A stretch of 64,000 nt of DNA from Auraticoccus cholistanensis (GCF_009742705.1 NZ_WPCU01000005.1:299366-363365), one strand, 5' to 3'; positions 8,124 through 16,622 are shown, numbered from the stretch's first letter. Numbers and translations are program-made. The notes: a model not told the origin generated them from the sequence alone.

Positions 8124-9656
8124 GTGACTGAAACCTCGCTGGACCGGATCGGCGGACTCATCCGCGACGCCCGCAAGCACCGGGGACTCACCCAGAGCCA
8201 GCTCGCCGGCGTGCTGGGCACCAGCCAGAGCGCGGTGCACCGCATCGAGGTGGGCAACCAGAACCTCAGCCTGGAGATGATCAACCGGATCGCCACGGCG
8301 CTGGACTCGCAGCTGATCAGCGTGGGCGCGCCCGGACCGACGCACCTGCGCGTCCGCGGCGGTCTGCCGCTGTCGGGCTCGATCGCCGTCCGCTCCTCCA
8401 AGAACGCCGCCGTCGGCGTGCTCTGCGCCTCCCTGCTCAACCGCGGCACCACCGTGCTGCGCGGGATCGCCCGCATCGAGGAGGTCAACCGCATCCTCGA
8501 GGTGCTGACCAGCATCGGGGTCCAGGCCACCTGGTCCGAGGACCGCACCGACCTCACCCTGGTGCGCCCGGACGTCCTCGACCTGGCCGCGATGGACGTC
8601 GAGGCCGCCCGCCGGACCCGCAGCGTGATCATGTTCCTCGGCCCGCTGCTGCACTTCTACCCGCACTTCGCGCTGCCCTACGCCGGCGGCTGCGACCTCG
8701 GCGCCCGCACCATCGAGCCCCACCTGCAGGTGCTGCGCCGCTTCGGGCTGCACGTCAACGCCACCGAGGGCTTCTACCAGTGCGACGTCGACCGGACCAC
8801 CGGCGACCGCTCGATCGTGCTCACCGAGCGTGGTGACACCGTCACCGAGAACGCGCTGATGGCCGCGGCGATGACCCCCGGCGTCACCGTGCTGCGCAAC
8901 GCGTCGCCCAACTACATGGTCCAGGACGTCTGCGCCTTCCTCATCGCGCTCGGTGTGCGGATCGAGGGCGTGGGCACCACCACGCTGACCGTGCACGGGG
9001 TGGAGAGCATCCACGCCGACGTCGAGTACTCCCCGTCGGAGGACCCGATCGAGGCGATGAGCCTGCTGACCGCCGCGATCGTCACCGACTCCGAGCTGAC
9101 CATCACCCGGGTGCCGATCGAGTTCCTCGAGATCGAGCTGGCGATCCTGGCCGAGATGGGGCTGCAGGTCGACCTGGGTCCGGAGTACCTCTCCGACAAC
9201 GGCCTCACCCGGCTCTGCGACCTGACCGTCCACCCGTCCACGCTGCGGGCGCCGATCGACAAGATCCACCCGATGCCCTTCCCCGGGCTGAACATCGACA
9301 ACCTGCCGTTCTTCGCCGTCATCGCGGCCTCGGCGCAGGGTGAGTCGATGATCCACGACTGGGTGTACGAGAACCGGGCGATCCACCTGCTCGAGCTGAA
9401 CAAGCTGGGCGCCAACGTGCAGCTGCTCGACCCGCACCGCCTCATCGTCCGCGGCCCCACCCGCTGGCGCGGCCAGGAGGTCGTCTGCCCGCCGGCGCTG
9501 CGGCCCGCGGTCTGCCTGCTGCTCGGCATGCTGGCCGCGCGCGGGGAGTCGGTGCTGCGCAACACCTACATGATCAACCGCGGCTACGAGGACCTGCCGA
9601 TGCGGCTCAACGCCCTCGGCGCCGACGTCCAGATCTTCACCGACCCCCGCGTCTGA
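8124..9656 (+). CDS. XRE helix-turn-helix fused to UDP-GlcNAc 1-carboxyvinyltransferase-like (MurA/EPSP synthase) domain
   Basis: A 510-residue two-domain protein. Residues 5-66 are an XRE/Cro helix-turn-helix (GLTQSQLAGVLGTSQSAVHRIE). Residues 75-510 are an EPSP-synthase fold of the MurA type. The MurA catalytic set seems intact: Lys93-Asn94 in SSKNAA, Cys190 in YAGGCDLGART (the PEP/fosfomycin Cys), Asp392 in FPGLNIDNLP, and Arg418 in YENRAIH. It could be an active MurA paralogue that controls its own synthesis, or a regulator that senses a cell-wall precursor. GTG 8124 is preferred because a promoter places the transcript start on it; an in-frame GTG at 8106 is the alternative. Such fusions occur in other actinobacteria, but their role is not clear to me. 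Confidence 0.85.
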   Translation: MTETSLDRIGGLIRDARKHRGLTQSQLAGVLGTSQSAVHRIEVGNQNLSLEMINRIATALDSQLISVGAPGPTHLRVRGGLPLSGSIAVRSSKNAAVGVLCASLLNRGTTVLRGIARIEEVNRILEVLTSIGVQATWSEDRTDLTLVRPDVLDLAAMDVEAARRTRSVIMFLGPLLHFYPHFALPYAGGCDLGARTIEPHLQVLRRFGLHVNATEGFYQCDVDRTTGDRSIVLTERGDTVTENALMAAAMTPGVTVLRNASPNYMVQDVCAFLIALGVRIEGVGTTTLTVHGVESIHADVEYSPSEDPIEAMSLLTAAIVTDSELTITRVPIEFLEIELAILAEMGLQVDLGPEYLSDNGLTRLCDLTVHPSTLRAPIDKIHPMPFPGLNIDNLPFFAVIAASAQGESMIHDWVYENRAIHLLELNKLGANVQLLDPHRLIVRGPTRWRGQEVVCPPALRPAVCLLLGMLAARGESVLRNTYMINRGYEDLPMRLNALGADVQIFTDPRV

Positions 9657-9670
9657 CCCGCGTCTGACGC

Positions 9671-9738
9671 GGAAGTGGTCGGGAACGACCGCCGGAGGCC
9701 CCGACCGGGCCCTCTGGCCCTCGTTCCCGACCACTTCC
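9671..9738. terminator. Long perfect inverted repeat between HTH-MurA and pdxY
   Basis: Two perfect 18-base arms, starting GGAAGTGGTCGGG at 9671 and ending CCCGACCACTTCC at 9738, flank a 32-base GC-rich loop. It lies between convergent genes and can serve both as a terminator. The long arm and lack of a T-tract also fit a dispersed palindromic repeat. Confidence 0.6.
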
Positions 9739-9792
9739 CGCGCGGGATCCGGCCAGGCACCGGCCCGGGCCCAGCCCGGGCCCGTCCCGGGG

Positions 9793-10650
9793 TCAGCGGA
9801 GGCGGGTGGCGGTGAAGGTGTGGGTGGGGCGGACCAGCTCGTCCTGGGCGGCCACCAGCTGCAGCTCGCTCTCACCGGCGGCGGCGGTGACCGACAGCAC
9901 GCCGTAGACCCGGGCGGCGGTGGTGGCCAGCGCCTCGGCCAGCGGGTCGCCGGCCAGCAGGCAGGCCAGGAACATCGCCGAGGTCAGGTCGCCGGAGCCG
10001 GTGAAGCTGCGGTCCAGCAGCGGGGTGGTCACCGACCAGGCACCGGTGCCGTCGACCGCCACCAGCTGCAGCTCCTCGGGCTGCTGGCCCTGCACCACGA
10101 CGCTGGTGACCAGCACGGTCGCCGGCCCGCTCTCGCGCAGCCGGTCGGCCTTGGCCAGCACCTGCTCCATGGTGGTCGACTGCTCGCCACCGGTCAGGAA
10201 GTCCAGCTCGAAGTGGTTCGGGGTGGCCACGTCGGCCTGCGGCACGACGACGTCGCGCATCAGCTCGGGGATGCCCGGACGGACGTACATGCCCCGCCCG
10301 ACGTCACCCATCACCGGGTCGCAGCAGTAGACCGCGGCCGGGTTGTGCTGCTTCACCTTGCGCACGACGTCGAGGATCGTGTGCCCCATCTCGGCCGCCC
10401 CCTGGTAGCCCGACAGCACGGCGTCGCAGCGCTCCAGCACGCCGAGCGTCTCGATCCCCTCCACCACCTCGGCGACGTCGGCCGGGGTCAGCAGCGGCCC
10501 GCGCCAGGACGGGTAGCCGGTGTGGTTAGAGAAGTGCACGGTCAGCACCGGCCACACCTCCACCCCCACCCGCATCAGCGGGAAGGTGGCGGCGCTGTTG
10601 CCGACGTGGCCGTAGGCGACGGAGGACTGCACGGACATGATCGCGGTCAC
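9793..10650 (-). CDS. pdxY: Pyridoxal kinase
   Basis: A 285-residue ribokinase-fold kinase that phosphorylates pyridoxal in the PLP salvage pathway. It starts with the PdxY signature SVQSSVAYGHVGNSAATFPL, has HFSNHTGYPSWRG, the CCDPVMGD strand (residues about 110-117), the PNHFELDFLTG motif, and the ATP/anion-hole SFTGSGDLTSAMFLA near the C terminus, where GSGD carries the catalytic Asp. The GTG at 10650 gives the normal length. The gene faces the HTH-MurA gene and shares its terminator hairpin. Confidence 0.93.
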   Translation of the reverse strand: MTAIMSVQSSVAYGHVGNSAATFPLMRVGVEVWPVLTVHFSNHTGYPSWRGPLLTPADVAEVVEGIETLGVLERCDAVLSGYQGAAEMGHTILDVVRKVKQHNPAAVYCCDPVMGDVGRGMYVRPGIPELMRDVVVPQADVATPNHFELDFLTGGEQSTTMEQVLAKADRLRESGPATVLVTSVVVQGQQPEELQLVAVDGTGAWSVTTPLLDRSFTGSGDLTSAMFLACLLAGDPLAEALATTAARVYGVLSVTAAAGESELQLVAAQDELVRPTHTFTATRLR

Positions 10651-10787
10651 CCGGCCAGTGTGGCGCATCCGACCGCCGGCCACCTCTGCCACCCCGTCGG
10701 TGGACGGCGGTCCACGCCGCTGCGACCGAGGTCGGCAGTCCGTCCGTGCGGGACGGCCGCCTGCGGACCCGCCGCTAGAGTTGGCGC

Positions 10788-11273
10788 ATGCAACCCAGCG
10801 TCGAGGACCCGCAGCGCACCGACGCGGACCCCGACGACGAGCTGGTCGACGACGGGCAGCCCAGGCACGACCGCTGGGCCTGGCGCCGGCGGCTCCGCGA
10901 GCGGCGCCACACCCGCATCACGCTGCGGGTCGTCGTCGGGCTGCTGGGGACGCTGCTCATCCTGGCCGGTGTGGTGACCGGACCGCTGCCCGGACCGGGC
11001 GGCATCCCGCTCGTGCTGCTGGGCCTCGCGGTGTGGGCCAGCGAGTTCTCCTGGGCCCGCCGGCTGATGCGCCGCTTCCGCCGGCTGCTGCAGCGGGTGC
11101 GGGGCTGGTCGCGACGGCGGAAGGCGGCGGCGGTCGCGGCTGCGGTCGCCGTCGGCTGGGTGGGTCTGTACACCAGCCTGTGGCTCAACGGCATCCCGGA
11201 GTGGCTGCCGGGCTGGGCCGTCGACGGCCTCGACCACGTCCCCGGCCTGACCCCGGCCGGCCACCGGGGCTGA
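10788..11273 (+). CDS. TIGR02611/PGPGW family membrane protein
   Basis: A 161-residue membrane protein. A charged, disordered N terminus (about 40 residues) is followed by two close hydrophobic segments around the conserved PGPGGIPLVLLGLAVWASEF turn, then a very basic RRLMRRFRRLLQRVRGWSRRRK helix and one more transmembrane segment. This is the layout of the actinobacterial PGPGW family, whose function is unknown. ATG 10788 is preceded by TAGAGT at 10776-10781, 6 bases away, consistent with a leaderless transcript. The GDPD gene starts two bases after its stop and is probably co-transcribed. Confidence 0.75.
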   Translation: MQPSVEDPQRTDADPDDELVDDGQPRHDRWAWRRRLRERRHTRITLRVVVGLLGTLLILAGVVTGPLPGPGGIPLVLLGLAVWASEFSWARRLMRRFRRLLQRVRGWSRRRKAAAVAAAVAVGWVGLYTSLWLNGIPEWLPGWAVDGLDHVPGLTPAGHRG

Positions 11274-11275
11274 GG

Positions 11276-12046
11276 GTGGTCCGCCGCCCGGCCAGCCCCT
11301 TCGCCGAGGGCCGCTTCGTCGCCCTGGCCCACCGCGGCGGGGCCCGGCTGCCGGCCAACCTGGGCCGCGAGAACACCGTCGCCGCCTTCGCCGAGGCCAC
11401 CCGGCTGGGCTACCGCCACCTCGAGACCGACGTCCACACGACCGCCGACGGCACGCTGATCGCCTTCCACGACTCCGTCCTCGACCGCGTCACCGACGCC
11501 CGCGGCGTCGTCGCCGAGCTGCCCTGGGAGGAGGTGCGCCGGGCCCGGATCGGCGGCGAGCCGATCCCCACGCTGGACGAGCTGCTGGAGACCTTCCCCG
11601 ACGCCGTCTTCAACATCGACCTCAAGTCCCCCGGCGCCGTCGCCCCGCTGTGGCGGACGCTGCAGCACCACGGCGCCACCGCCCGGGTCTGCGTCGGCTC
11701 GTTCTCCACCGCCCGGCTGCAGGCCTTCCGGCGGCTGGCCGGGGACCGCGTGGCCACCTCCGCCAGCCCGCGCGAGGTGGTGCGGACGCGCGCCCTCGGC
11801 GTCGCCCCCGGCCCGGCGGTGGCCGTCCAGGTGCCGGTCGAGCACGTGGTGGCCGGGCGCCGGGTCCGCCTGGTCACCCCGCGCCTGGTGCAGCGGGTGC
11901 ACGCCGCCGGCCGCCAGGTGCACGTGTGGACGATCGACGACCCGGCGGAGATGAACGCCTTGATCGAGCTGGGTGTCGACGGGCTGGTGAGCGACGCCAT
12001 CGATACGTTGAGGGCAGTGCTCGTCGACCGTGGCTGCTGGGACTGA
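11276..12046 (+). CDS. Glycerophosphodiester phosphodiesterase
   Basis: A 256-residue GDPD-type TIM-barrel enzyme that hydrolyses glycerophosphodiesters to glycerol 3-phosphate and an alcohol. Catalytic residues are visible: HRGG near residue 19, the metal-binding ETDVHTTADG and the second catalytic His in FHDSVLDR, then the barrel Lys in FNIDLKSP. The C terminus has VHVWTIDDPAEMNALIELGVDGLVSDAID, typical of the last two strands. No signal peptide is seen, so it should be cytoplasmic. The GTG start lies two bases after the previous stop, indicating coupling. Confidence 0.9.
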   Translation: MVRRPASPFAEGRFVALAHRGGARLPANLGRENTVAAFAEATRLGYRHLETDVHTTADGTLIAFHDSVLDRVTDARGVVAELPWEEVRRARIGGEPIPTLDELLETFPDAVFNIDLKSPGAVAPLWRTLQHHGATARVCVGSFSTARLQAFRRLAGDRVATSASPREVVRTRALGVAPGPAVAVQVPVEHVVAGRRVRLVTPRLVQRVHAAGRQVHVWTIDDPAEMNALIELGVDGLVSDAIDTLRAVLVDRGCWD

Positions 12047-12075
12047 TCCCCGGCCCCTAGCTGCAGGAGTTCCCG

Positions 12076-13416
12076 ATGGACCAGGCCCCGGCGCCCGAGG
12101 TCACCGCCCAGCTCGCCGACCGGGTGCCGCGGCGCCGGCTGCTGGCCTGGGGCAGCTACGACTGGGGAGCGGCCTCCTTCCAGGCCGTCATCACCACCTT
12201 CGTCTTCGCCACCTACGTCAGCGCGGCGGTGGCCCCCGAGGACGGCGCGGTCAGCGGCGCCAACTGGATCGCCATCACCAACGCCCTCAGCGCCGTCGTG
12301 GTCGCCCTGTCGGCGGCGGTGATCGGCCAGCGGGCCGACCGGCTGGGCCGGCGCAAGCGGAACCTGATGGTCTTCTCGGTGCTGGTCTGGGTCGCCATGG
12401 CGCTGATGTTCCTGGTGCGTCCCGAGGCGGCGTACCTGCCGCTGGCACTGGTGCTGCTGGGCCTGTCCGGCATCTTCATGGAGCTGGCCAACGTCAGCTA
12501 CAACGCGATGCTGCAGCAGGTCTCCACCCCGGCCACGCTGGGCCGGGTGTCGGGGTTCGGCTGGTCGCTGGGCTACTTCGGCGGCATCGTGCTGCTGCTG
12601 GTCTGCTACGTCGGCTTCATCGCCCCCGAGGTTGGCTGGTTCGGGGTGACGGGTGAGGACGGCCTGGACATCCGCACCGTGGCGCTGCTCTCGGCGGGCT
12701 GGTTCGTGGTCTTCGGGCTGCCGCTGTTCTTCCTGATGCCCGAGTCGGCCCCCGACCCGGGACGTCCCCGCCACGGCGTGGTCGCCTCCTACCGGGTGCT
12801 GCTGGCCGACCTGCGCCAGCTCTGGCGGGCCGACCGGAACGCCTTCCGGTTCCTGCTGGCCAGCGCCCTCTACCGCGACGGCCTGGCCGCCATCTTCAGC
12901 CTCGGCGCCGTGCTGGCCGTCACCGTCTACGGCCTCGGCGCCGACGACGTGCTGGTGTTCGGCATCGCGGCGAACGTCCTCGCCGCCCTCGGCGCCCTCT
13001 CCGGCGGGTTCGTGGAGGACCGCATCGGGGCACGCGCGGTGATCCTGATCTCGATCGGCGGCATGGTGCTGGCCGGGGTCGTGCTGCTGTTCGTGTCCGG
13101 ACCGCAGCCGTTCTGGGTGTTCGGGCTGCTGCTCACCATCTGGGTCGGTCCGGCGCAGGCGTCCTCGCGGGCGCTGCTCACCCGGCTCGCACCTCCCGGC
13201 CACGAGGGGCAGATGTTCGGCCTCTACACCAGCACCGGCCGGGCCGTCTCCTTCCTGGCACCCTCGCTGTTCGCGGTCTTCGCCGCCGTCGGCTCGGACC
13301 GCACCGGGATCATCGGCATCGTGGTCGTGCTGCTGGCCGGCGGGCTGCTGATGCTGCGGGTCAGCGCGCCCCGGCGACCCGTGGCGGTGCCGGACCCGGC
13401 CACCCGCGCCGGCTGA
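12076..13416 (+). CDS. MFS transporter, UMF1/Atg22-like
   Basis: A 446-residue transporter with twelve predicted membrane segments. The N-terminal AWGSYDWGAASFQAVITTFVFATY is the hallmark of the UMF1 family, and GQRADRLGRRKRNLM is the MFS loop 2-3 signature. A second cytoplasmic signature occurs around GGFVEDRIGARAVIL. The substrate is unknown; UMF1 proteins are thought to export small metabolites. AGGAG lies 6 bases before the ATG. It follows the GDPD gene by 29 bases and is probably in the same transcript. A Pro/Ala-rich tail ends the protein. Confidence 0.85.
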   Translation: MDQAPAPEVTAQLADRVPRRRLLAWGSYDWGAASFQAVITTFVFATYVSAAVAPEDGAVSGANWIAITNALSAVVVALSAAVIGQRADRLGRRKRNLMVFSVLVWVAMALMFLVRPEAAYLPLALVLLGLSGIFMELANVSYNAMLQQVSTPATLGRVSGFGWSLGYFGGIVLLLVCYVGFIAPEVGWFGVTGEDGLDIRTVALLSAGWFVVFGLPLFFLMPESAPDPGRPRHGVVASYRVLLADLRQLWRADRNAFRFLLASALYRDGLAAIFSLGAVLAVTVYGLGADDVLVFGIAANVLAALGALSGGFVEDRIGARAVILISIGGMVLAGVVLLFVSGPQPFWVFGLLLTIWVGPAQASSRALLTRLAPPGHEGQMFGLYTSTGRAVSFLAPSLFAVFAAVGSDRTGIIGIVVVLLAGGLLMLRVSAPRRPVAVPDPATRAG

Positions 13417-13505
13417 CCGGGCGCCACCGGTGTCGGCGTGTCCTGTGTGAGAACGCCGCGACTGGGCACACTGGGAGTGGACGGCTGGGGGCCGTCGTCC
13501 AGCCG

Positions 13506-13533
13506 GGGAACAACCGGCTCCGGTCGTCCGTTG
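13506..13533 (+). promoter_or_regulatory. SigR-like promoter of rbpA
   Basis: GGGAAC (13506-13511), an 18-base spacer and GTTG (13530-13533) match the GGGAAT-N18-GTT consensus of thiol-stress sigma factor SigR in Streptomyces, where rbpA is a known SigR target. It is correctly placed, with transcription expected to start about 25 bases before the ATG at 13564. Confidence 0.65.
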
Positions 13534-13563
13534 TACCCGTGACCGACGTGGAGGGAGGGCACC

Positions 13564-13929
13564 ATGGCTGATCGAGCACTGCGGGGTTCCGGACTGGGGG
13601 CCAAGAGCTTCGAGGACGAGGTGGGCATCGAGTTCGCCGCACGTCAGGACGTCGGCTTCGACTGCGCGAGAGGGCACCACTTCAGCGTGACCTTCGCCGC
13701 CGAGGCCGAGCTGCCGACGCTGTGGGAGTGCCCGCGCTGCGGGTCCGAGGCCAAGCGGTCCGACGGTGTCGTGGCCGAGGTCAAGGAGGCCAAGCCGGCC
13801 CGCACCCACTGGGACATGCTGCTGGAGCGCCGCTCCATCGCCGAGCTGGAGGAGCTGCTGGCCGAGCGCCTGGACCTCCTGCGCGCTGGCGAGCTGGGCC
13901 CCGGTACCCCGGACCGCCGCACCGCCTGA
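13564..13929 (+). CDS. rbpA: RNA polymerase-binding protein RbpA
   Basis: A 121-residue essential actinobacterial transcription factor that binds the primary sigma factor and core RNA polymerase and helps open promoters. The core domain has the zinc-type ligand set FDCARGHHF and WECPRCGS (Cys34, His38/39, Cys56, Cys59). The basic linker and sigma-interaction domain ARTHWDMLLERRSIAELEELLAERL follows. Start ATG with GGAGGGAGG upstream. A SigR-like promoter lies 30-60 bases before the gene, suggesting induction by thiol-oxidative stress. Confidence 0.96.
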   Translation: MADRALRGSGLGAKSFEDEVGIEFAARQDVGFDCARGHHFSVTFAAEAELPTLWECPRCGSEAKRSDGVVAEVKEAKPARTHWDMLLERRSIAELEELLAERLDLLRAGELGPGTPDRRTA

Positions 13930-13942
13930 TCCGAGCTGCAGC

Positions 13943-13976
13943 CGAGGGCCCCGTCACCACCGTGGCGGGGCCCTCG
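13943..13976. terminator. Strong bidirectional terminator, rbpA / fxsA
   Basis: A 15-bp stem with one G-U pair and loop CACC (13943-13957 pairs with 13962-13976) between the convergent rbpA and FxsA genes. The arms contain GAGGGCCCCG and its complement. Confidence 0.8.
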
Positions 13977-14022
13977 TCGCACGTCCGGCCGCCAGCAGCG
14001 CCCCCGGCGGGTGGGCCGCGGT

Positions 14023-14574
14023 CTACTGCTCGATCTCACCCCGGATGACGGTGGGGTCGTCCCGGTCCGGACGCGGCGGCGGCGCCGCATCGGCCACCTC
14101 GCCCTCGACGGTGTTGGCCCGGTCCATCCGCGCCCGCAGCACGTCCACGTCCACACCCATCCGGCGCACCCGGGCCTGCGCCCACCGGTGCAGCCCGCGG
14201 ACCGCGAGCCGCCGGGTCGGCGGCAGCAGCAGCAGCGCCCCCACGACGTCGGTCAGGAGCCCCGGCAGGATCAGCGCCATGCCGCCCAGCAGCACCAGCC
14301 CGCCGTGGGCGATCTCGTCCGAGACCTGCCCGCCGGTGCGCAGCGCCGTGGTCAGGCTCGCCCAGGCCCGACGTCCCTCGCGGCGGGCCAGCACCACCCC
14401 CAGCACGATCCCGAGCAGCACCACCAGCAGGGTCCACCCCGCCCCGATCCAGCCCGCCAGCTGCACCAGCAGCCAGATCTCGACCACGGGCAGCGCGGCG
14501 GCGGCGACCACCAGCAGGCCGCGCCGCCACGAGCCTCGACGGCCGGGAGCTGGTCCGGGGGCGACGGCGGTCAT
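14023..14574 (-). CDS. FxsA family membrane protein
   Basis: A 183-residue integral membrane protein of the FxsA family. Three or four hydrophobic segments are visible, with PVVEIWLLVQLAGWIGAGWTLLVVLLGIVLG early and the GGMALILPGLLTDVVGALLLLPPTRR region that is the most conserved part of the family. The C terminus is charged and disordered. Start ATG overlaps the stop of the upstream Ppm1 gene by four bases (ATGA). The association of fxsA with ppm1, lnt and rbpA is recurrent in actinobacteria. In E. coli FxsA overproduction blocks F exclusion of phage T7; its normal role is unknown. Confidence 0.85.
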   Translation of the reverse strand: MTAVAPGPAPGRRGSWRRGLLVVAAAALPVVEIWLLVQLAGWIGAGWTLLVVLLGIVLGVVLARREGRRAWASLTTALRTGGQVSDEIAHGGLVLLGGMALILPGLLTDVVGALLLLPPTRRLAVRGLHRWAQARVRRMGVDVDVLRARMDRANTVEGEVADAAPPPRPDRDDPTVIRGEIEQ

Positions 14575-15419
14575 CGGCGGGCGCCCACCTCGGCGGTGGC
14601 GCGACGGCGCTGGGACAGCTCGCGGAGCTGGGCGGCGCGGTGGCCCACCCCCCACAGCGTCGTCCGGAGCAGGGCCTCGACGACGATCGCCCGGCTCATC
14701 TTGGAGTCGCCGCGCTCGCGCTCGACGAAGGTGATCGGGACCTCCCGGACGTCGAACCCGGACTTGAGCGCCCGCCAGGCCAGGTCGACCTGGAAGCAGT
14801 AGCCGGCCGAGGCGACGTCCTCGAGCCCGATGCCGCGCAGCGTCCGGGCGTGGAAGGCGTTGTAGCCGCCGGTGGCGTCCTTGAGCGGCACCCCCAGGCA
14901 CAGCTGGGTCCACAGGTTGCCGCCGCGGGAGAGGATCTTGCGCGACAGCGGCCAGTTGACCACCGTGCCGCCGCGGATCCACCGCGAGCCCTTCACCATG
15001 TCGGCCCCGTCGGCCAGGGCGGCCAGCAGCCGCGGCAGCTGCTCGGGCTGGTGGGAGCCGTCGGCGTCCATCTCGACCAGCACGTCGTAGCCGCGGTCGA
15101 GGCCCCAGCCGAAGCCGGCCAGGTAGGCCGCGCCGAGGCCCTCCTTGCCGCGCCGGTGCAGCACGTGGACGTGGTCGTCGGAGGCGGCCAGCGCGTCGGC
15201 GACCCGCCCCGTCCCGTCGGGCGAGTTGTCGTCGGCGACCAGCACGTGGGCGTCCGGCACGGCCGCCCGCAGCCGGGTCACGATGATCTCGATGTTGTCG
15301 GCCTCGTTGTAGGTGGGGATCACCACCAGCACCCGGGGACCGCTCCCGCCGGGCTCGACCGGCGCGGCGGTCGACGGCTCCTCGGTGTGGTCGGTCACGG
15401 GGGTCACGGGCTCGGACAA
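14571..15419 (-). CDS. ppm1: Polyprenol monophosphomannose synthase
   Basis: A 282-residue GT2 glycosyltransferase that transfers mannose from GDP-mannose to polyprenyl phosphate, providing donor for lipoglycans and protein O-mannosylation. Motifs are VLVVIPTYNEADNIE, the DDNSPDGTG and EMDADGSHQPEQLP (metal-binding D-x-D), GSRWIRGGTVVNWPLSRK and the QVDLAWRAL acceptor region. It lacks the fused Lnt domain found in mycobacterial Ppm1; a separate Lnt is encoded at 17.6-19.3 kb. I chose TTG 15419 because AGGAGG lies 8 bases before it; longer in-frame GTG/ATG starts exist up to 15460. It couples to fxsA. Confidence 0.88.
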   Translation of the reverse strand: MSEPVTPVTDHTEEPSTAAPVEPGGSGPRVLVVIPTYNEADNIEIIVTRLRAAVPDAHVLVADDNSPDGTGRVADALAASDDHVHVLHRRGKEGLGAAYLAGFGWGLDRGYDVLVEMDADGSHQPEQLPRLLAALADGADMVKGSRWIRGGTVVNWPLSRKILSRGGNLWTQLCLGVPLKDATGGYNAFHARTLRGIGLEDVASAGYCFQVDLAWRALKSGFDVREVPITFVERERGDSKMSRAIVVEALLRTTLWGVGHRAAQLRELSQRRRATAEVGARR

Positions 15420-15534
15420 CGGATGATCCTCCTGGAGGTGGCGCTGGGACACCCCCATTCTTCCGTACCGCACCAGCGGAGCCCGGTACCGCACGCTGGA
15501 GCGGCTCACCGCCACGCTCGGTAGCATGCCGACC

Positions 15535-16089
15535 ATGTCGACTCCCCCGCTGCCGCCACCCGGCCAGGACGTGCTCGCCGTCACCGTGATCGGAGCCGAC
15601 CGGCCCGGGATCGTGGCCGAGGTGACGGGGGCGCTGGCGGCGGTGGAGGGCAACCTCGAGGACTCCACCATGACCCTGCTGCGGGGGCAGTTCGCGATGG
15701 TCGTGCTGGTCCGCACCGGCTCGCCGGTGGCCGAGGTCGAGCAGGCGCTGGCCCGGGTGTCGAGCCAGGGCGGTCTGGCCGTGGACGTGCGCCCGGTCAG
15801 CGCGGCCTCGCCGGCGGCCGGTGCGGTGCAGGGCAGCTCCTACGTGGTGCACGTCAACGGGGCCGACCGCCCCGGCATCGTCGCCACCATCACCGGCGTG
15901 CTGGCCCGCCGCGGCGTGAACGTGGTCGACCTGGGCACCCGGCTGGCCGGGGAGCTCTACGTGCTGACCGCCGAGGTGGTGGTGCCGCTCGACGTGGACG
16001 TGGACGAGCTGCGGGCCGAGCTCGACGAGGCGGCCGGCGTCGTCGGGGTGCACGTGCGTCTGGTGGCCGTCGAGACGGACGAGATGTGA
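15535..16089 (+). CDS. Tandem ACT-domain protein, GcvR-like
   Basis: A 184-residue protein of two ACT domains in tandem, each with the ligand-binding turn: VIGADRPGIVAEVTGALA near residue 20 and VNGADRPGIVATITGVLARRGVNVVDL near residue 105. This is the layout of GcvR, the regulator of the glycine cleavage system, but here there is no GcvA neighbour and the ligand is unknown. ATG 15535 is 7 bases after TAGCAT, consistent with a leaderless mRNA; an in-frame ATG lies at 15526. The stop overlaps the peptide deformylase start (GTGA), so the two are translated together. Confidence 0.8.
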   Translation: MSTPPLPPPGQDVLAVTVIGADRPGIVAEVTGALAAVEGNLEDSTMTLLRGQFAMVVLVRTGSPVAEVEQALARVSSQGGLAVDVRPVSAASPAAGAVQGSSYVVHVNGADRPGIVATITGVLARRGVNVVDLGTRLAGELYVLTAEVVVPLDVDVDELRAELDEAAGVVGVHVRLVAVETDEM

Positions 16090-16622
16090 GCGGCTGGACG
16101 ATGCCGGAGCTGCCCCCGGGCAGCGTCCGCACGGTCGTCCGCGCGCCGGCGACGGTGCTGGCCACCGCCGGCCGCGACGTCGACCCCACCGACCCCGACG
16201 TGGTGGCGCTGGCCGCCGACCTGCTGGCCACCCAGGAGGTCTCCCCCGGCTGCGTCGGCCTGGCTGCCCAGCAGGTCGGCGAGGCGCTGCGGGTGTTCTC
16301 CGTGGACGTCTCGGGCCACCCGAAGACCCGCAGCTGCCACGGCCGCTTCGTGCTCTGCAACGCCGAGGTGGTCAGCGCCAGCCGCAAGGGCAGGGGACGC
16401 GAGGGCTGCATGTCGGTGCCGGACTTCACCGGCGACGTCCAGCGCGCCCGCCGGCTGGTGGTCCGTGGCCAGCTGCCGGTGACCGGGGAGCAGGTCGAGC
16501 TCGAGACCGACGGCTTCGAGGCCGTCTGCCTGCAGCACGAGATCGACCACACCAACGGTCTGCTGTTCCTGGACCGGGTGTCGGACGCGCACGCCATCCA
16601 CCCCCGCCAGACCTACCTCTGA
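16086..16622 (+). CDS. def: Peptide deformylase
   Basis: A 178-residue metallohydrolase that removes the N-formyl group from nascent proteins. All three motifs are present: GCVGLAAQQVG (motif 1, where GxGLAAxQ is usual), EGCMS (motif 2, Cys108 as metal ligand) and QHEIDH (motif 3, His151, Glu152, His155). Start GTG overlaps the stop of the ACT-domain gene. It is at the 3' end of its transcript and convergent with the RIO kinase. A second housekeeping deformylase elsewhere in the genome is likely, since this one is not beside fmt. Confidence 0.92.
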   Translation: MSGWTMPELPPGSVRTVVRAPATVLATAGRDVDPTDPDVVALAADLLATQEVSPGCVGLAAQQVGEALRVFSVDVSGHPKTRSCHGRFVLCNAEVVSASRKGRGREGCMSVPDFTGDVQRARRLVVRGQLPVTGEQVELETDGFEAVCLQHEIDHTNGLLFLDRVSDAHAIHPRQTYL

